DNA of 64,000 bases from Gigaspora rosea. Taxonomy: Eukaryota; Glomeromycota; Glomeromycetes; Diversisporales; Gigasporaceae. Every line of letters starts with the position of its first letter. Positions within the stretch are counted from its first letter, which is position 1. The stretch lies in contig QKWP01000700.1 in the NCBI GenBank assembly GCA_003550325.1, positions 64,745 through 128,744 on the forward strand, written 5' to 3'. Positions 35,571 to 46,579 of the stretch are shown here, piece by piece. Position numbers and translations under genes: made by a program. Under the pieces are notes generated by a model. The model made no database searches, was not told the origin of the DNA, and saw only the letters and a list, made by a program, of their open reading frames with translations.

Positions 35571-36207
35571 AATGTTACTATCCGGTTGGGAGATATTAGA
35601 CCCGCCGGTAGAGCTATCGGGATAGTAAACGATATTTACGAGCCAACAATAGAGAAATCTAAAAAGAAAATTACAAAGGAGTTAGGGTACTTTGGCATAA
35701 AAGGAGTTGAATTGGGTATAAGGGGTCAAAAAGGAGTGAATCGGTGTATAATTAAACAAAAGGGATTATCTAACGATATCAATCGTTAATTAGCAGAAAC
35801 AATTAAACATACAGCAGTTAAATAAATCTATCTATAGTCTTAAATGTATTATCAATAAAACAATCAAATATCGGTATATCGATATGTGTATCAGCAGCAG
35901 TGTTGATTTTTTTTTTTTGGCAATCCTGCCTTTATTGTATAAGATGTAAGTAATAAACTATATATAAAAATGCTATATACTATTGTATTTTCCACCTTTT
36001 TAACAATAAAGGCTCATCCGGTTACTAAATGCGATCTGCCACAGCCTAGATTCGTCTCCTTTTTGGGCACCTTAACTTTCTAAGGTTTCTATCAAAAATT
36101 CATCAACTAGCTCTTGCCTGCTAATGTCAAGATTGACCAAAAAAATTGTCTTTTTCCTTAAAGGGCCAGCCTGCAGAAAGCCAGGCCGGTCTTGTGAAGC
36201 CAGAAAT

Positions 36208-39200
36208 CTACTTGAACAAAATACTTTTAGCATCATTGAAAATTCTTTGAAATTTTTCTTGCTTCGTTTCTTTTACGGGATCTTCATTCTTTTCTTTTTC
36301 GTCTTTCTTCTGCCTTTTTTGACTTCTTGTAGTTTTTCCTTCCTCATCTACTCTTTCTTCTTCTTTGTTTTTGTTAACTCTTTTTCTTTTCATTTCTTTC
36401 ATCCCACTTAATTCTTCCCACTCTGCAACGGCTTCACATCGTAGTGTCCAAATTTTTTTGTGGAATTTCAAACTCAAAGCTTCGAATGCTTTGTTTTTGA
36501 AATATCTTTCCACCATTGATTCTTTTTCGAGGCTTCGGGAACTAAGCCTTGGATTATTAACTTCCGTTTCCTAATCTTTTCATACTCATTTTCACCAAAA
36601 AGTACTTTTTCAACGGCCTTAAAGATTTCTGGGACGACTTCTTTCTTCTTTGTATCTTTGTTAATAAGTACTTCTTCTTTGACCTTACGTTCTATTTTTC
36701 TCCATAGGCCTTGATATATTTCACATTCTGCCAAGTAGTCTTGTGTTTCTGATTCTCTAAAACACGCTATGCACCGATCGATTTCATACACTCCCGGATA
36801 TCTTTTATGTAGTAAAGCCAATACCGGCAGGGCCTTGTCCATACGTTTAATCCTATTGACCCAGGCCCTACTTTGCTTTATACTCCTACAATTACGGCCC
36901 TTCAGCTTATTTAGCTGACCCCATGTGCTACTCCAGTCAACTTCTTTACTATTTTCCTCCTCTTTTAATATATCTATAATACCCGGCAACTCCTTCCATT
37001 CTACATCAAAAACCGTATTTGTAACTTCTTCCACAAATTTTCTAATTGGTCTATCTATTATGTACTTTTCCCATTTCGGGACTATTCTCATTCCTTTAAC
37101 CCAACTACTAGTGATCTTAAAGCACCTTTTGCTTTTAAGACCCTCTTTAGCTAACTTGTCTGCATATTCATTTCCTACAACCCCGTATATGCTTTAACCT
37201 TAACAATCTTCCAATCTATTTCCTTTTCCTCAAGGCACTTCTGTATCAACCTTAGGATGCTACAATTGCTTATTTTAACTTCTTTCCTTAAGCTTTTTGG
37301 CTTTCGCATTTTCTTAATTAGGCTTATAGCATTTATGCTATCTGAGAATAATTCCACTTTACTTTTACATGAAACCGCCAAAAGTGCTGTTGCAATCGCA
37401 CCTATTTCTGCCCTTGTTGTTGAAGGCCAATCCAACAAGGCTCCGTTGAATTGAGGATTGACGAATCCTGACACTTGTTTCGTTTCTTTGGGATATGCTA
37501 TCCAGCCAATCACCATACTTTTCTTACAAACTCCTGCTTGAACCTTTTTCTGGATTAAGGAGCCGTCCGTATAGATACACCATTCAAGGCACCCTTTCAT
37601 GTACTCATTCAGGGCTTTCAACTCTTTTCACGTACTTTCTCCATCTATTCACTCATCTATTATTTCCTCTTCCTTACACTTTACCACAATAGCATGTACT
37701 TTCCATTCTCTTTCTAAATTGCTACTTGCATCTTTGTCCTGTCTGTGTACTAAATCAGCACACTTTATTTCGTACAAAACTTTATCTTCTCACTTTTTGA
37801 CAAGCTTTCTATTTAACGCATATTTAGAACTTTTGAAAGCTTTGAATATTGTGCATTCTCCACTTTTTCCCGCTTGATCTTGTGCACAACTCTTGCATTG
37901 TTCTATTTCATTCTCATCTGGTTTTATATTTTCTTTTTCCCTCCAATGCTCAATCTGATAGGTCTTCTTTCATTTTTTGTTGACTCTAACTTTGTCTATC
38001 TATGGAGTTTCTTCATTGTTTTTGAAAACTATTAATTCTGATTTTCGTCTGTCTTCTGCAATCACATTTAGTTCTGGATTTAGTGCCAACATATTTCTTC
38101 TGCTTTGCTTGAACGCTTCTTTCAACTCTCTTGTTTCTGTGCTTGTCAAACAAGCTTCTTCTAATTCCTCTAACCAAATTGGTTTTTTACCTGAACCTTT
38201 TTGGTTTCTCAGATTCTTTAAACACACCCAAGACAACATATACGTGCTATTTGTATCAAATAGCTGTTCTAATAGAAAAAGCTTTAATGACTTTTCTCTC
38301 AAAAAGCTCTTTACGCCTTTTTCACTCAAGACCTCAATTATCTTGGTGCCTTGCTGAGCGATTTTAAGACTTTCCTCCCAGATACTACTACTAAATGTGA
38401 TGCTGATCTTTTTTGCCTTTTTAATCACCCTGACAGACATGTTGTGGGTATCTACTATTTCATTAAGTCTATCACTTTCCAGACTCGTGATCGCACTAAT
38501 ACATTTATTCGAGATCTGTGCTTGTTTTAGTCTTATCCAAGTGGATTGGCCGAGCCTTTCCATATTGTTAAGTCTGATTGCAAGATTACTGACGTGATGC
38601 GCTAATGTACTCTTCCATAGTAGTTGAACCCTAGCGATATTTTTATGATTTAGTACACCATATGCCGTGTTAGCTGCAAGTCCACTTTTTGTTTTTATCA
38701 ATTTTAAAAAGGGTCTATGTAATTGTTCGCAGTTATTCCTACTTAGCATCACTATTTGTGCTCTGTACTCTGCTTTTGGAATTAGCACTTTATTGTTTAT
38801 ATATATAAGATGACTAAGTGTCATTTTCTTCTTCTTCATGCAGTAAGTTAGCGCCCAAACCTCCTGCTTTATGACCTTTTTAACACATTTTAGCGCATGT
38901 TTTTCTGAGATCCAAACTCCCAGAAATCTTGCAATCTGGTCCTTTCTCTTTGCCATGACTTTATCTTTTCCTTCGCCCATTTCTATTGCAACTGCCTTAT
39001 CTTTACAATTTAGGACTACCAGCTCGGACTTTTTCCCATTTATTTTAATGTTATTTAACTGGTAAAATTCGTTTGCAATTGCTAAAATTTTTTCCATATC
39101 CACTTTAGATTTGGCAATCCATGTGGCATCATCTGCATACGTCAAAACGGCTTGTTACAGCTTTTCTTTTCTGCTTTTTCCCATGGTTAAGTCCACTGGC

Positions 39201-41740
39201 CACTCAACCTCAAGAGAATATCTGACAGATTCCTGTTCTTGTATTGTTCTGTGTAGCGGATCGTAGTATATATGCCATAACAAGGGCGAAACCATCTCTC
39301 CTTGATCAATTCCGTCTTCTGCAACTATCTCTTTGCTATATCCGAAGGCAGTTACCACTTCAATTCTCCTTTCTTTATATAGGTCAATAAGGAAATCAAC
39401 GATGTTTTCCGGCAATTTAATTCTCTTTAGTGACAATTCTAACATTTCCAAGCTTACTGAATCAAAAGCTTTTTTAATATCTTGCATCAATACCCACAGT
39501 TCTTTATTTTTTTCTCGAGCGTCTTCTAAGATATTGTTAAGTATTTGTATTGGGATATTCGTACAATTCCCCGGTAAGCCTCAGTAGTTACATCCTTTTA
39601 GGATATTTTTCCTTTTGAATATTTGACCTAATCTTGTATTTAAGATATGAACTGTCATTTTTCTTAACATTTCAAGGAGCATTATTGGGCGGATATTAAA
39701 TAAGTTAAAATTCCAAAATTCACTTTTTGGGATTGGGTACAAAATTTTTTTCTTCTATTCACTTGGAATCTTTCCCGCTCTTATACAAGAAATTGCAAAT
39801 TCACGCAATATCTTTTCTGCTTTTGGACCGGCCTTCTTAATTAATGGATAAGTGATTCCTGTAGCCCCTGGAGCCGAGTTGTTCTTTGTTTTCTCTAATG
39901 CTTCATGCCATTCTTGTTCGCTTACTTCCCCGGCTAAGTCACTGTACTATTCATTATCTATTTCTTGTAATGGTTTGTAAGCCTTGGTCCATCTTTTGTT
40001 CATATATCTTGTTTTGACCTTTCTCTTTTTATACTATTTACAGAAATGATCTGCTGCTTTTTCTTTTATCTCCTCCTCGTCAGTAACCAACTGCTTTTCT
40101 CCTCCATTATCTACTACTATTCTATCTAAAGTAATCCTATTACTATGTCTATCTAAAAGGCTATATATCATTCTCCTTTAATCTGTTACCAGCATATCAC
40201 CCTGTTCCTCAATTCTTCGTCTTATTTCCTCTTCTTCTATTCTTTGTTTTTCTGTTGTCCATATGTTATACTGTTGTTTCCACTCTTCTTTTACCTTATC
40301 TAAGATTTCTCTTGTCCATTTTTGTGGTGTCTCATGTTCTGCTACTACCAAGCTTTGAAGAATTTTTCCTATAGGATCACCCTTTACTACCTCTATATTT
40401 TTTCCTATATTGCGTTTACACTTCCTGCACACTTTGCTGAGCAATTTAATTTTATTTCTTAAGGCCTTAATCTTTGTATTAAACTGTCTTGCACTATCTC
40501 CTTCTTTTTGCGCTTCATAGGAAGATGTTTTCTTGCAGAACCAATAATATAGTCTTTGTTAACTTTCCACTTTTTATTCAAATTTTCAAGGTCTGTTTCC
40601 TTTTTTTTTTTTTGTGAATACTTTTGGCAACATCTTTCCATTGCGCACTTAGGGCCTTTTCCAAATGCTGAGTGTATGCTGTCCAATGATCTTCATCTAC
40701 TTTCTTTATATCTACCATCAGTCTTGCGGAGTTAAAGTTAGGTTTTTTAGAGCGACTTGATTTTACTAGGCCTATATCTGTTGTTATATTTGCCGTTACG
40801 ATAACATGATCACTTGCTGTAGTTGTTGACATATCTATATGTTGTACTTCCAAAATATTCCCTTTTAATTCTTTGGAAACCCATATGTAATCGATATGTG
40901 ACTCTGTTTGACTATTACTCCAAGTGAGCTCGTATTTGTTTGGATTTATCCATTTATATGCGTCTGCGAATCCACTGTTTTCTAGTTCTCAGAAGGTATC
41001 TTCTGTCATTTTATTTCTTTTGCCCTCTCTACCTCTACGAATTGCCTCTTCCTGTTTTTCATAATTAAAATCCCCGGCTACAATAAATCTTCTTTCTTTC
41101 TTTCTTTTTTCCTCGATCTTGTTCTTTAGAAGATTTTTAATTTCAGCTCTGATTTTGTCATCTGTAGGGGAAGCGTATACTATAATGATGCTGAAATCTA
41201 ATTTTTTAAACATTAAAACTAGTTCTATACCATAAGCACCCTATTTGTTTACTTGGGCCACGTGTTTTGCCCACTTATTCCTAATTAAGATACCAATACC
41301 GAAACCTTTTTTTTTTCTCTTCTCTTGCTTCAGTCCAAAAACCTATTATGTCCTTTTCCTGATTTAGCAACCATCTACCTTCCTTCTCTGCTATATTAGT
41401 TTCGCCCAAATTCCTACAATGTCCAGTTTATCTTCTTCCATTAAGTCTACCAGTACCTCAAGTTTACTTTTGTTACTTCTAAGGGGAATACCAAAAATCA
41501 GGTAATTTTTTAGGGAGGGAGGGAGGTAAAAAAAGTTGAAATTATATATAAGAACCTGACTATTTATATATTGAAGAAGAGGGAAAGGGTGTAGGCCTCT
41601 AATAAAAAATAATCAGGTGATTAATGACACTGCCCTAATCCCATTGATATTATGAAAACCAAACCTAAGTATACTCAAATCTTTTTTAATGTTTTTACTG
41701 TTATAAACACTGCGCGACTTCTTTTGGTTAGAACTGGCCT
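36208..41740 (-). pseudogene. LINE ORF2: AP-endonuclease, reverse transcriptase, RNase H, CCHC
   Basis: The minus-strand polyprotein starts with the APE endonuclease: FHNINGIRSNKSKLE, split at the GIR codons by the MITE at 41483-41635, then DKLDIVGIW, IVYASPTDDK and FIVAGDFN near 41080. RT follows: NNSAPGATGITYPLIKK near 39880, DIKKAFDSVS near 39480, DQGEMVSPLLW near 39305 and LTYADDATWIA near 39140, with intact YADD. RNase H: CIYTDGSLIQ near 37580, STTRAEIGAIATALL near 37410, LFSDSINAI near 37340 and GNEYADKLAKEG near 37160. Then CIACFRESETQDYLAEC near 36780 (zinc-binding) and a Lys-rich tail. Few lesions: TAG near 39755, TGA near 39585, TAA just before LTYADD near 39150, and a missing base before GNEYAD. 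Young but dead. APE plus RNase H suggests a Tad- or I-like clade. Confidence 0.88.
41483..41635. mobile_element. PIF/Harbinger-type MITE inserted in LINE ORF2
   Basis: A 153-bp element between TAA 41480-41482 and TAA 41636-41638. Ends are GGGGAATACCAAAAATCAGG and GGGCAGTGTCATTAATCACC (right end complemented), running into TTTTTTA. With one TAA, the LINE minus-strand frame reads N-I-N-G-I-R-S, the conserved start of APE endonucleases, so the empty site is confirmed by protein logic. Confidence 0.88.
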
Positions 41741-41836
41741 CCTTTTTCTTTTCTCTAATATTTATTTGTGAACCTGTCGAGGAGTCTTTTTGTTGAGAAG
41801 CCAGTTCTTTTTCATATATTTCAACTAGTGTGCCAA

Positions 41837-43256
41837 TTAGGAGCAGTAGGAGACCGCCCTTTTGAGTCTTGGATCTTTCTTAACGATATCGACTATACAC
41901 CTTTTTATATCTTTGAGGACCGATTTCGTGATAATTTCAATTATATCTTCTAGCTCTTGGTCGCTTTCTATGGCCTTTTGTTTTTCTTTCTTGTTTTGGG
42001 CTAGTGCCAAGACTTTTGGTTTAATCACCTCATTGACATCTTCTTTATTTTTAGCTCTTTGGGTTAATCTTTCATGCTCTCTATAGTTTTCCATTCTATG
42101 ACCTATTTGCTCTTGATTTTTAGAGATCTCTATCTTTGTGTTTGAATCCTACCAGAGTGCTTTGTTGTAGTAATAGATATTCTGTCGAGTCGCTTTCTCT
42201 TTATCTTCGTTTGTTTCAAACTCAACAACTGCTTGGCTTCTAGGATTTCCATTTCTGTTACGGAAAATGTGTACTGCCTTTGCCCTAATTCTTCTTAGTT
42301 GTCTTAGTAAAAGCACTTCTTTTGTATTCGTTGGTAGGTTGTTAAGCCTTGCATGGAATGTTCTTCTCAGATCGAGCTGCTCTTTATCACTTTTGCCTAT
42401 TGTAATTCTTGCTAGATTTCCATCCTTTAATGGCAAGACCCAAATGTTTTCAATCTCTATTTTAATTGACTTGAAGGAATCTTTTTCTTTCCAATATAGC
42501 TCCGCTCTTGTCTTTCTGTTCTTGCTGTGTAAAATGAAAATTTCGTCTGGGGCTTTTATTCTTTGTCTAATTAATGCAATTATTTTTTTTTCGAAATATA
42601 GTATGGTAAATCCCATATCATACACCATTGTTCTCCTATCTGTTGTTTTAATTCTTCCTTAGAACATTCTATATTACCTTTCCCCGGTACAGAGTTTTGA
42701 TTCATATATTCTGTTTCTTTTTCTTTTTCTTTTCCAGTTTGGCTTCCTAGTATATCACCTTTGGATGCGGTGTCTACCTTGTTTTCATCACTTTTTTCAA
42801 CTGCTCTGTTTACTAAGCGTTTAGTTAAATTCTTATCACCTTCAGGTATCTTCTTCTTTTCAGATGGCTCTATCCTATTTTCCTCAAGATGCGCTTCTAT
42901 TACATTAAAGATTTGTTGCTCGATTTCATTATTGCTATAGTCAATTTCACTAGTCTCCGTAATTGTAAATACTATTTTTTGACACAGTTTTTCAATTTCA
43001 ACATCTTTAATGTATTTTGGTACCAGGTTTTCTCCTTAAGCTTTTTCGCTCCATTTACTGCTTGTTTATATTGTATCCAGTTATATGTTTCAATTGCAGT
43101 ACGAATTACATACACCATTTCTGGTTTCTCTATACCCAAGAATTCTGCAATTTCAATATCTCTCTTGAGCACCCTGTGATGCTGTTCGTTTAATATCGAC
43201 ATAATTTTTTGATCTTGATGGCAGAATAACTGATTAAATTCTTTGATGCATTCCAT
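41837..43256 (-). pseudogene. LINE ORF1 (RNA-binding protein)
   Basis: The minus-strand ORF1 starts at the ATG at 43256 (MECIKEFNQLFCHQDQKI). A shift near 42972 leads through KIVFTITETSEIDYSNNEIE into a Lys/Glu-rich middle. At the A9 tract near 42583-42591 another shift joins EQWCMIWDLPYYIS to KIIALIRQRIKAPDEIF. The region LDLRRTFHARLNNLP, ELYWKEKDSFKS and FRNRNGNPRSQAVVEFET resembles an RRM-type nucleic-acid-binding fold. A TAG at about 42150 follows NKALW, and the frame continues to about 41837 with coiled-coil-prone Lys/Glu sequence. ORF1 assists RNP formation in LINEs. The junction with ORF2 is shifted and may have been overlapping. Confidence 0.7.
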
Positions 43257-44402
43257 GATGATCTATATATTTTCCCACTATAGGTCACGTGTTAAAGTTG
43301 TTTGGAGCCTGTTATTTCAACATATTATTGTATTGTATTACTATCTATTGTTGAGGCTTAGTCGTAGCTATTTTCGTTTCCTTGAACTAATACTTTCTTT
43401 TGTTTATGTTGCAACGCGTGTTTGTTTTGTTGTTTACCTATTTTGATCAGTTACGTGTTTGTTTTGTTATACATCTACTGATCTGCGATACAGGGTTTTT
43501 ACTAGTCCCCACTTTTTCCAAAAAAAATTTTTACGAAAAAGTTGTTTTTCCAAAGTTGTGCTAGTCCAAAGTGGTTTTTGTACGCTGTTGTTTTAGAGTA
43601 ACTAGTTCCTGCTGCTTAAAGCTATTTTTGTTATATCTAGTTCTCTATATTTTGTATTGTTTTTAGTGTTTTTGTTGATTTTGTTTCTGCTAAAATTTTG
43701 GTTACAGGGATCAGCGGAGAGAGTTCCACTATGAATGAGCGCAGTGTTAATATAATTAGATAAACAAATAAAACAAATAACAAATAAATAAAATAGCAGT
43801 GTAATGCTAACAAGTAGTATTGAGAATTCGATAATAAAAGTGTATATAAGTTGCTTTCGGCTTTGAAATGCCTACTAACTTATATGGAGTCAAGGTTTAT
43901 TATTTAACAAAGGATCAGATCGAAGTCTGAAGTCTTTATTGAAGAAAGAATTCGAGCCTTTAATTACATGTTTTCAGATACATAAATTAATTACTGTACT
44001 CTATTCAAGAAAACTTTTACTCGCGTCAACTTATTTTTAGAATCATTTGATTCTTTTTAACACCAATCCCTTCATTAATCATATTAATTTCAACCATACC
44101 TTTGCCTGATTTAAAAGTTCCGTCTGTGAAGATGAAATTTTGAAACGTATTGGCAGATTCCTAAAAATATTTGAATGCCTTGGGGCATCCAAGATAGGCT
44201 AAATATTTAAGTATCGCCATGAAACATGTACTGAAGACTTCTTATTTAAGCGCATTGGTGTAAACGGAGGTCGGATGATAGCAGTCGATCCATCTTCTGA
44301 TCAATTATTGTATCTATAAAAGACTTTGATCCAATCTTTAGTATAATGTCCCAATAAAGTAATAAGAAATGATATGTATACGTATAACAAAATAGAAAAT
44401 AA

Positions 44403-44563
44403 GAGTGCTGACATTTATTACCTAATATCCATTTACTATAGGGCCTTACCCCCACCCCAGGTAAGATCTATAAATAGAATTTTAGCCAATCAAATTTAAC
44501 TAAGGTAGGATTTTTCTTGACCCCTCCACCCCCTAAAATATTATCTAATAAATGTCAGCGCCC
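44403..44563. mobile_element. PIF/Harbinger-type MITE in the Ty3 LTR
   Basis: A 161-bp element with TAA on both sides (44400-44402 and 44564-44566). Ends are GAGTGCTGACATTTATTACC and GGGCGCTGACATTTATTAGA (right end complemented). The other LTR reads AAATAACAGAGATATG across the site with no insert, giving a paralogous empty site. Confidence 0.92.
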
Positions 44564-44748
44564 TAACAGAGATATGTATATAATAACAAATAAAAAAACA
44601 GTAAAGAATATTCATATGTCAATCGGTCATCGATCAAATCGGTAATCGGGGTTTGCGGTTTAAGAGTTCAGAGTGATCGATGTAATTTAATCACAGAATA
44701 CCGATAGGGCTATCGGAAAAAAAAATTTTTAATTTTTCAAGTGTAACA

Positions 44749-45064
44749 CCAGTTACACAGATCGACACATATAAGTATTGTTTTTTTTTGTTTATATTGT
44801 TTACATCGGTTGCTTTTTTTTTCTAATAGTAGCTATTATTGTCGTTGGCTGCCGTTGGTGTTATCGCTTGTCTTCACGTTTATTATCACTTCGCTGGTGT
44901 TATTGGTTACTATGATTTACTTTTACTGTTTTGTTTGTATTTTGCTTTGTCGTTTATTTGCTGACTTGTATCATTGCTTTACATTGCTTTGTTTTTTTTT
45001 CAATGCTATCATTTTTTTGTTTTTTTACTTTGCTAATATTGCTTCACCGATATTGTTTGCCGTA
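44749..45064. other. T-rich DNA between the Ty3 element and array B
   Basis: Frames such as 44810-45067 are Phe/Leu/Cys-rich by composition. No gene supported. Confidence 0.4.
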
Positions 45065-45702
45065 TGATTTAGGTAAGGCTATATTAGTTTTGTGTTGGAA
45101 TTATCGTGAATTATCGTGAATTGCATAGTGATTAACTATAAGAATTCGGTTACCATACTTACAATTTAACTAGCATAGATTTTTTAAGTAAGTTATATTA
45201 ATTTTGTGTTGGATTGATTTGCTATAAATAGTTAGGGTTATGTTAGTCTTGCATTGGAATTATTATAAATTGTATAGTTATTACTTCGGCTACAGTATTT
45301 ACGATCTATAGTGAAATAGGTGATTTAAGTAAGTTTATATTAGCTTTGTATTAGATGTATTAGATTGATTTATTGCAAAAATCGATTGCTGTACTTACTA
45401 TTGTGATTCAGAGTTTTGCATAGAAATTATCGTGAGATTAACTGTAAGTAATTCGGTTACTGTACTTATGTTCCATATTGATATAAGTAATTTAGGTAAA
45501 GTTATATTTGTTTTGTGTTGAATTGATTTGCTATAAAAAAAATTGATTGCTAGTTAGGGTTAGATTAGTCTTGCATTGAAGCTATTGTAAGTCGTATAAT
45601 GATTATCTATTACTAGGTAACAGGTAAGGTTATGTTGGCTTTGTTGGATTGATTTAATATAAGAAATTCAATTGTTGCACTTATTAACTATTGTAATTCA
45701 AT
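45065..45702. repeat. Tandem array B, left part
   Basis: Diverged units of roughly 100-130 bp share phrases such as TTTAGGTAAGG, GTTTTGTGTTGGATTGATTT, GAATTATCGTGAATT and ATAGTGATTAACT. The array resumes after the hAT element at 48753. Confidence 0.7.
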
Positions 45703-46310
45703 TAGAGCTTATGGATCTTTATTCGAATAATATTCGAATAACTTAGGGTTAGCAAATATCTAGTCGAATATTCGCCGAATGACTAATATTCACCGAATAT
45801 TCGAATAATCGAATAATTATAATTATTCGAATACATATAATTATTCGAATAATTATATATATTCGAATAATTATAATTATTCGAATATATATAGTTATTC
45901 GAATAATTAATATATGATTTATCCAACAATAAATTTAAAATTGCGCATTGTATACCGGCCGCACGGCTTTTTTTTTTTATAGTAAAAAATTTTTTTTTAT
46001 ATTAGTCTTTTTTTATCATTAAAAATGGATTTAAAAAGACTAATTAAAGCTTATTGTGGATGTTAATTCTCTATTAATATTAATCACATTTTTTCAAATC
46101 ACGATAGTAATATGATATATTAAACACCATTATTTGAATGATCGATTTATTTAATCAATTGCTACATTTAGAATGTTAAATAACTTGCAATTAACCCTCA
46201 CTTTGCTTCGGGTATATAAAATAATATAAATTTATATTTTAAATTATTTATACCAATTTAATTAAACCTATATTTTAGAAAAGCTATATTATGTTATATT
46301 GCATCCAGCT

Positions 46311-46540
46311 ATGTTGTGACCCGGATTTGAATTGTCCCGATTCAAATTCAGGACTATCCCGAATGAGAATTTTGTGGTTTTGGCCAAAATTATGCTAACG
46401 CTAACTAAAATTCAAATTACTTATTCTAAGTGCCAACTCTAACTCTAAAGTTTCAATTCTGTCAAAATAATCTGCAAACGTCTCATCCGGGGCAGCCTGA
46501 TTCTGAATTGGGACGATTCCATTCTGTGTACGTATGAACG
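46311..46540. repeat. Inverted-repeat element inside the hAT element
   Basis: GATTTGAATTGTCCCGATTC on the left matches the complement of the right (GAATGGAATCGTCCCAATTC), continuing to CGGATGAGA. Target duplication not resolved. Confidence 0.5.
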
Positions 46541-46579
46541 TATAAATATACTATATCAGATATATTAATTTAAATCCTG

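Larger units (their letters stand above)
35905..43740 (-). mobile_element. Full-length non-LTR retrotransposon (LINE) in the Ty3 LTR
   Basis: A 7.8-kb element on the minus strand is flanked by GCAGTGTT on both sides (35897-35904 and 43741-43748). The other Ty3 LTR provides the uninterrupted site near 25633. The 3' end is at the left, with a poly-A tail seen as the T run at 35907-35918. The 5' UTR is at about 43260-43740. It encodes ORF1 and an ORF2 with endonuclease, RT and RNase H. It post-dates the Ty3 insertion. Confidence 0.92.
35573..44748 (-). repeat. 5' LTR of the Ty3 element, split by a LINE and a MITE
   Basis: 35573-35904 and 43749-44748 together align with the LTR at 25297-26467. 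The gap is the LINE at 35905-43740 plus its duplicated GCAGTGTT. A second gap at 44403-44563 is a TAA-target MITE absent from the other LTR. Confidence 0.9.

Noticed and set aside
36208-37197. Plus-strand ORFs opposite the LINE
   Set aside because: Shadows of the minus-strand ORF2, whose motifs are unambiguous.
25292-44753. 5-bp target duplication of the Ty3 element
   Set aside because: CCCGG and CCAGT differ at two of five positions, so not claimed.
44810-45119. Hydrophobic ORFs resembling membrane proteins
   Set aside because: T-rich composition alone produces Phe/Leu-rich frames; no start context or homology.
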